In this document: piece by piece, positions 13,853-17,572 of the stretch | Position numbering within the stretch: position 1 is the first letter of the stretch | How the letters are laid out: each line of letters begins with the position of its first letter | Origin: an uncultured Eubacterium sp. | Lineage (GTDB): Bacteria > Bacillota > Clostridia > Lachnospirales > Lachnospiraceae | NCBI GenBank assembly: GCA_910584595.1 | Contig: CAJUBQ010000094.1 | Coordinates: 1-17,572, forward strand | DNA length: 17,572 nt | Direction: 5' to 3' | Made by a program: the position numbers and the translations under genes | The notes under the pieces: model-generated | What the model saw: the letters and a program-made list of their open reading frames with translations, nothing else | Told to the model about the DNA's origin: nothing | Databases searched by the model: none

Positions 13853-15236
13853 GAAGATTCATGTTTGTGTTATTGATGACGGCATATGTGGGGATGAAAT
13901 CAATATATATAAGAACATACAAATAAGAAACGGTAAAGCAGTTGATTCTTTAAATATATGTAAAAATAGTTCTCATGGTACAGGATGTGCTAAAGTAATA
14001 ATTAAACATGCAGAAAAAGAAATTTTAATAAGCAGTGTGTCAATTCTTAACGGGCAGTGTAAAGGAAACATTCAATCCTTATGCACTGCTTTGATATGGT
14101 GCATTGAAAATGATGTTGATGTAATAAATTTGAGTTTAGGGAGTGTATTTTTTAAAGATAAGGGACTATTATTGGATACGGTTAATCGTTGTGCAGAGAA
14201 CGGAATAATTATTGTAGGGGCAACTTCTAATGCTGGATATGCAACCTACCCTGCTAGTTTTACAAATGTATTAGGTGTTAGAGCGTTTGAAGAAAAAGAA
14301 AAAAGAGGATATTCAGAAAGGTATGATACCAATTTAGGTTTCGGATTGTTTGAAACTCAGGGTAGCGAAAAAATCTATATAAATGGCATAGAAAAAATAA
14401 CAAGCTGGTGTAATAGTGTAGCGGCTCCACAAATTACAGCAAAAATAATTAATATGTTTAAGGAGGGAATTAGTCCAATAGCAATTAGAAACTCGCTTGG
14501 AAATAAATTGTTAAAAATTAATTGTTTTGGAATTGATTGGGCGCTAAAGGCATACGCACAGAATATACATGGATTGGTTCCTGAATGGTGTATCTGCAAG
14601 ATAGTTGATAATGAAATAAAAACATCGCCTGACATTGTGGATACTGTTATTATACAAAAAGCAGATAGTATAAAAAGGTGGTTAGAAGCTGGTAAAAATA
14701 TCATATATATTGGCGATGATGTAATTGATTATGTAAGCAGTGATAACTATGTTTGGACAAAATATAATAGAATACAACAGATATATTATAATCAAATAAC
14801 TCAACAAGGTATAGAAGTTCCGGTCATTTTTATAGAGGGGGTATGTGCCTTAAAGTACATTTATGGACTTGAAAAGTTGTTTAGAGAAAAGGACTATCAT
14901 GCATATTGTATTTCTCATAACATTTTATATGAATTATATGGAATAACATATATACCTGCGGAAATCACGGATGCAGATGAAATCAACAATTTTATCAGGA
15001 ATGAATTGTATTATAAGCAGGGAGATATATTATTATATGATATCAGTGGTGTTGATGAAAAGTCGGCAGTGAAGAATGTTAAGCTGTCACCAGACATTAT
15101 TATAGACACAATGGAAAAAGATGTAACCATATCAAGTGAATATGAGTGTAAGACAGTTGCAAATTCCATAGAAAGCGTTGGAAGGTATATAATAGAATTG
15201 TTACAAGGGGAAGGCAGGCAGAACGATGAGCAATAA
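13842..15236 (+). CDS. S8 subtilase-like protein of the RiPP cluster
   Basis: A 464-residue protein without signal peptide. The first ~205 residues follow the subtilisin triad: Asp12 in VCVIDDG, His45 in SSHGTGCAKV, Asn130 (oxyanion hole region, VGATSNAG) and Ser192 in SWCNSVAAPQ. The usual GTSxAxP around the Ser reads CNSVAAP, so Gly and Thr are replaced though Ser is kept. The C-terminal ~260 residues are unrecognised, with repeated hydrophobic strands such as KNIIYIGDDVIDYV and ILLYDISG. A cytoplasmic subtilase in this cluster could remove the RiPP leader, or bind it if catalysis is lost. The start has GGAGAAAAG; it overlaps its upstream neighbour by 11 bp and the ABC gene downstream by 11 bp. 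Confidence 0.78.
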   Translation: MSIKKIHVCVIDDGICGDEINIYKNIQIRNGKAVDSLNICKNSSHGTGCAKVIIKHAEKEILISSVSILNGQCKGNIQSLCTALIWCIENDVDVINLSLGSVFFKDKGLLLDTVNRCAENGIIIVGATSNAGYATYPASFTNVLGVRAFEEKEKRGYSERYDTNLGFGLFETQGSEKIYINGIEKITSWCNSVAAPQITAKIINMFKEGISPIAIRNSLGNKLLKINCFGIDWALKAYAQNIHGLVPEWCICKIVDNEIKTSPDIVDTVIIQKADSIKRWLEAGKNIIYIGDDVIDYVSSDNYVWTKYNRIQQIYYNQITQQGIEVPVIFIEGVCALKYIYGLEKLFREKDYHAYCISHNILYELYGITYIPAEITDADEINNFIRNELYYKQGDILLYDISGVDEKSAVKNVKLSPDIIIDTMEKDVTISSEYECKTVANSIESVGRYIIELLQGEGRQNDEQ

Positions 15237-15733
15237 AGAGGCGCTAAGACGATTAATAGCGCTTATTAGGAATTACAAAAAAACAATTGTTATAATTATG
15301 ATCTGTTTAGTTGTTTCTACCGGATTGAATCTCTGTGTTCCGTTGTTGAGTAGTAGCATTATGGATGATGGGTTTATTGGCGGGAATAAAATATTGCTTA
15401 TTAAAAGAAAAAATGCAAATTGATATTTCGGCAAAGATACAATATTTTCTAGCAGAACAATCTTTTTCGCATTTGATGAAAATGAATGTAAGTTTTTTTG
15501 GCAACAAGAATTGTGCTGAAATATTTAATAATATAAATGCCGATATTGGCAATATGACTTCTATTGCTGATGAAAGCGTATTTTTTGTGTTTACACAGGC
15601 ATTTAGTATGATAGGTGGTATTATTGGCTTGTTTATCCTTGATTATCGCATGACTATATTAGTGCTTTTATTCATACCGACAAAATGTGTAATAAAGAAA
15701 TATTTTGCAAAGAAACGCAAACATTTTAAATGA
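15226..15733 (+). pseudogene. ABC exporter, N-terminal part only, broken
   Basis: ATG 15226 opens a frame like an exporter membrane domain: MSNKEALRRLIALIRNYKKT, a first membrane segment, and VPLLSSSIMDDGFIGGNKIL. It stops at 15421-15423. A second frame from about 15395 resumes with LKEKMQIDISAKIQYFLAEQ, then SFSHLMKMNVSFFGNKNCAE, and further membrane segments, ending KKRKHFK at 15731-15733. Alignment with typical exporters suggests that some tens of residues are missing between the parts, with a frameshift. The membrane domain ends early and no Walker A, signature or Walker B motif follows, so the ATPase is absent. The truncation abuts the transposase remnant. In intact clusters this transporter would export the RiPP, possibly after leader removal. 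Confidence 0.8.
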
Positions 15734-15736
15734 AAT

Positions 15737-16797
15737 AGATCTGATTGTTAAGCTGGAGATAGAAGTATGTTGTTTTAGTAAATCGTTGAAGTTAATTTCA
15801 ATTAATGGTAGTGAATCTCCGATTATGCAGGTTTCGACTTTTTCTACGAAAATGGAATAAAATATCTGCTGGCGAATCTGTTCGTTTGGCGCAAACCGAA
15901 ACTCCTGCACGCTTTCTGTCTGATATTTAAAAAACGCCTCGTCCTGATATGGCAGCAGCTTCATCGCACAGTATGAAATGTTAATCAGATTGACCAGCAT
16001 TTCAATCCCTTTGCGGCTGCGGACCATGTAACTGCACAGTGACCAGAAAGTTTTCTGTTCGTAATAACTAACTTCTATCGGCCATCGAAATGCATACAGC
16101 ATTTTCCCATGCGTTGCGGGCTGGCCTCTTTTTCCAGTCGGCTGTGGCGGAAGGTCATATATGACAGAATCAGACCTGGCATTCCCTATAAGATCCAGAT
16201 TTTTGTATTCATCTACGACGCAGACCAGGTCTTTTTTTACATACCAGCTGTCGCAAAGGGTGATAACATTTTTCTTGCAGCTGAATTCCGGCATTGCCTG
16301 ACGCACCATGGATGCGGCCAGCTCCAGCTTGGATTCCTTCTACTGCCACATACGGTATCCGAGTGGGACAGAAAGATAGCGGATCCCGCCCTTATTCCAC
16401 ACCGGGACGCAGAGCATTAGGCTCACAAAACAGTGGCCGTTAAGATAATTCAACCATTATGCGCTGCATGGTCAAAAAGCTTTGACACATCTTCAAATTT
16501 TTTGCCAAACTTTGAGACCATGGCATCACCAATACACAGAAAGACAGGCTGTGACTGTAATTTTTCGGGTATAAGCTTTAGCGCCATGGCTGCAGTGACA
16601 TTCATGGACTTGGAATCATCAGTTTTCGCATAAGAACATGCATAATAAAATGCATTCAACGATTTTTTTGTAATCCCGGACAAAAAATGTCTGTACAGTG
16701 ATCGGATGGAATCAGCTGATTCCATAGCAAGGATAGATAACGCCAGCAGAAACAAGGTTTCAATGGTTGGCGCGGAAAAAGTTTTAAAATAAATATA
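15737..16797 (-). pseudogene. IS4-family transposase remnant
   Basis: The minus strand encodes a DDE transposase in two frames. The N-terminal part (about 16797 down to 16450) reads SAPTIETLFLLALSILAMES, then ADSIRSLYRHFLSGITKKSL, then CIGDAMVSKFGKKF with a candidate catalytic Asp. A frameshift near 16450 leads to YLNGHCFVSLMLCVPVWNKG, an in-frame TAG at 16340-16342, and then MVRQAMPEFSCKKNVITLCD. The signature YAFRWPIEVSYYEQK fits the IS4-family Y-x2-R-x3-E-x6-K motif. The C-terminus runs into the ABC remnant without a proper stop, and no ATG is seen at the N-terminus, so both ends appear lost. No terminal inverted repeats or target duplications were found. It is inactive. Confidence 0.85.
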
Positions 16798-16825
16798 AAA
16801 ATAAAAGTTGTAAAGTGGTGCTAAG

Positions 16826-16978
16826 ATGAAAGAAACAATTAAAGATTATTTGTCTAGAACTGATATAATTCAAATACTGAATTTGTATATCCATTATTCT
16901 AATCCTGTTGATGAGAATATAATATTATCGAGTTGGAAAAGTCTAAAAAAATATGTTCAATCATGTTTAGAAAAATAA
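16826..16978 (+). CDS. Small hypothetical protein, 50 residues
   Basis: ATG 16826 opens a short frame, MKETIKDYLSRTDIIQILNL, then YIHYSNPVDENIILSSWKSL, ending CLEK with TAA at 16976-16978. A poor ribosome binding site (AGTGGTG) precedes it. It looks helical, with no signal peptide. Codon composition is like the AT-rich RiPP genes, so it may be a real small gene or the remnant of a gene cut by the transposon event. I do not recognise a family. Confidence 0.35.
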   Translation: MKETIKDYLSRTDIIQILNLYIHYSNPVDENIILSSWKSLKKYVQSCLEK

Positions 16979-17234
16979 TTAGAAAAAGAAGTTGCATTCT
17001 TTTGTCATTAGGATATAATAAGTTTATGACAACACTTTGGCAACAGAAAATCAGTAAGCCAAAATATAGTGCATAATTAAAATAAAAACCCGGCAATTAA
17101 GTATAGAAAATTAAACAAAATAGGTTAAGAAACAAACTGAACTTGCCGAGTTCGAGTAACGGATAAAATCCCGGAAATGCTGATAAAATGGGCGTTTCCG
17201 GGATTGCTTTATGCCTGTTGGCTCTAAAATGGCT
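16979..17234. other. AT-rich intergenic region with an inverted repeat
   Basis: I see no convincing gene here. CGGCAA (17091-17096) is inverted as TTGCCG (17143-17148), 46 bp apart, within an A-rich stretch; this could be a recombinase arm site or a hairpin. The terminator of the minus-strand regulator gene occupies 17167-17205. No tRNA is seen. Confidence 0.3.
17160..17205 (-). terminator. Terminator of the MerR/TipAS-like gene
   Basis: A 13-bp stem (17167-17179 with 17193-17205, AATCCCGGAAATG against CGTTTCCGGGATT, one G-T wobble) encloses a 13-nt loop. Read on the minus strand it is followed by TTTTATCC, a short T-run, about 30 bp after the stop codon of the regulator gene at 17235. It probably ends that transcript. 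Confidence 0.7.
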
Positions 17235-17572
17235 CTAATTGTTTTCGGAAGCGTTATTCTCCGAGTAGTAACGGAATGCTTTTACGATATAATCAGAAGC
17301 TCCCTCTCCATATTTGCTGTCAGTCATGCTTTTGATATAATCGCTTGAATATGTGTCGATAAGAACATGGATATAGGGTTTATCAAGGGATACGCTGGCG
17401 CTGTTTTTCTGTATAAACTGCAACAGTTCATCTACAATGGATTGTATGTTAGGGGAGGAAACATCTTCTGACAAATCAGCGGTTAGTCTTCCATACAGTA
17501 TATCAGATTGTTTTCCGATTTCTTTCACTTCTTCCGTTAATTGTGTTTCCATGAGTTCAGAGAAATGCTCTA
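17235..17572 (-). CDS. MerR-family regulator, C-terminal TipAS-like domain (partial)
   Basis: The gene enters from the right edge on the minus strand. The frame is open upstream of the ATG at 17552 (EHFSEL precedes it), so that ATG is probably internal, and the HTH domain would lie outside the window. The visible ~112 residues are helical, with QLTEEVKEIGKQSDILYGRL, then SIVDELLQFIQKN, and the ending TDSKYGEGASDYIVKAFRYY. The KYGEGxxxYIxxA motif resembles the C-terminal helices of TipAS domains, which bind thiopeptides and other drugs in MerR regulators such as TipAL. The fit is by eye only; another helical regulator domain is possible. A terminator follows its stop. Confidence 0.6.
   Translation of the reverse strand, partial: EHFSELMETQLTEEVKEIGKQSDILYGRLTADLSEDVSSPNIQSIVDELLQFIQKNSASVSLDKPYIHVLIDTYSSDYIKSMTDSKYGEGASDYIVKAFRYYSENNASENN

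Noticed and set aside
16109..16633. Two plus-strand open frames across the transposase remnant
   Set aside because: They are on the wrong strand relative to the clear IS4-type transposase motifs and have no ribosome binding site.
301..16820. Near-identical 18-mer (AAAAGTTGYAAAGTGGTG) at 301-318 (minus) and 16803-16820 (plus)
   Set aside because: 17 of 18 bases match, but with AT-rich sequence a pair this similar is expected by chance across 17.5 kb. It does not mark element ends that I can support.
1..17572. CRISPR arrays, tRNA and rRNA genes
   Set aside because: No regularly spaced repeats, cloverleaf sequences or rRNA-like segments were found on either strand.

Overview
The window looks like part of a Gram-positive, low-GC Clostridia chromosome, most likely a gut Lachnospiraceae or close relative. 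The support is AGGAGG-type ribosome binding sites, AT-rich coding, an agr-type quorum-sensing locus, a Clostridia-type Cys-rich RiPP cluster, and debris from integrative elements. All family names are from recognition by eye; no database search was run.

Left flank (1-3200), mostly minus strand: accessory and decaying DNA. It holds the N-terminus of a probable class D beta-lactamase lipoprotein running off the left edge, an orphan antitoxin-like gene, a Uma2-family protein, a frameshifted ribbon-helix-helix-like gene, a toxin-antitoxin pair whose YoeB/Txe-type toxin has an in-frame stop, and a small unknown gene. On the plus strand a HIRAN-domain remnant is joined to a fragment of a mobile-element helicase.

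Centre (3449-10596), plus strand: an agr-like circuit. A LytTR response regulator and a GHKL sensor kinase form one unit that ends in a perfect stem-loop terminator. A pair of direct repeats (TACYTGGTGCA, 20 bp apart) follows, then an AgrD-like peptide gene, AgrB, and five downstream genes: a secreted two-domain PPC-like protein, a small secreted beta protein, and three proteins without a signal peptide, one of them DUF6033-like.

Right centre (10640-15733): a RiPP cluster of the kind called CLI_3235/CcpM. It has a 5-Cys precursor, a radical SAM/SPASM maturase, a companion maturation protein, a small acyl-carrier-related protein, a subtilase-like protein with an altered catalytic-Ser motif, and an ABC exporter truncated before its ATPase domain. 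The precursor promoter region carries its own direct repeats (AACTGGTGGT twice, plus an overlapping TGGTGCA) resembling those upstream of agrD. I infer that the agr-like regulator controls both the signalling operon and the RiPP cluster, so that a cyclic peptide signal would switch on a cysteine-rich RiPP. This is the most interesting feature of the window.

Right flank (15737-17572): a decayed IS4-family transposase that replaces the end of the ABC gene, a small unknown ORF, and the C-terminal part of a MerR/TipAS-like regulator entering from the right edge on the minus strand.
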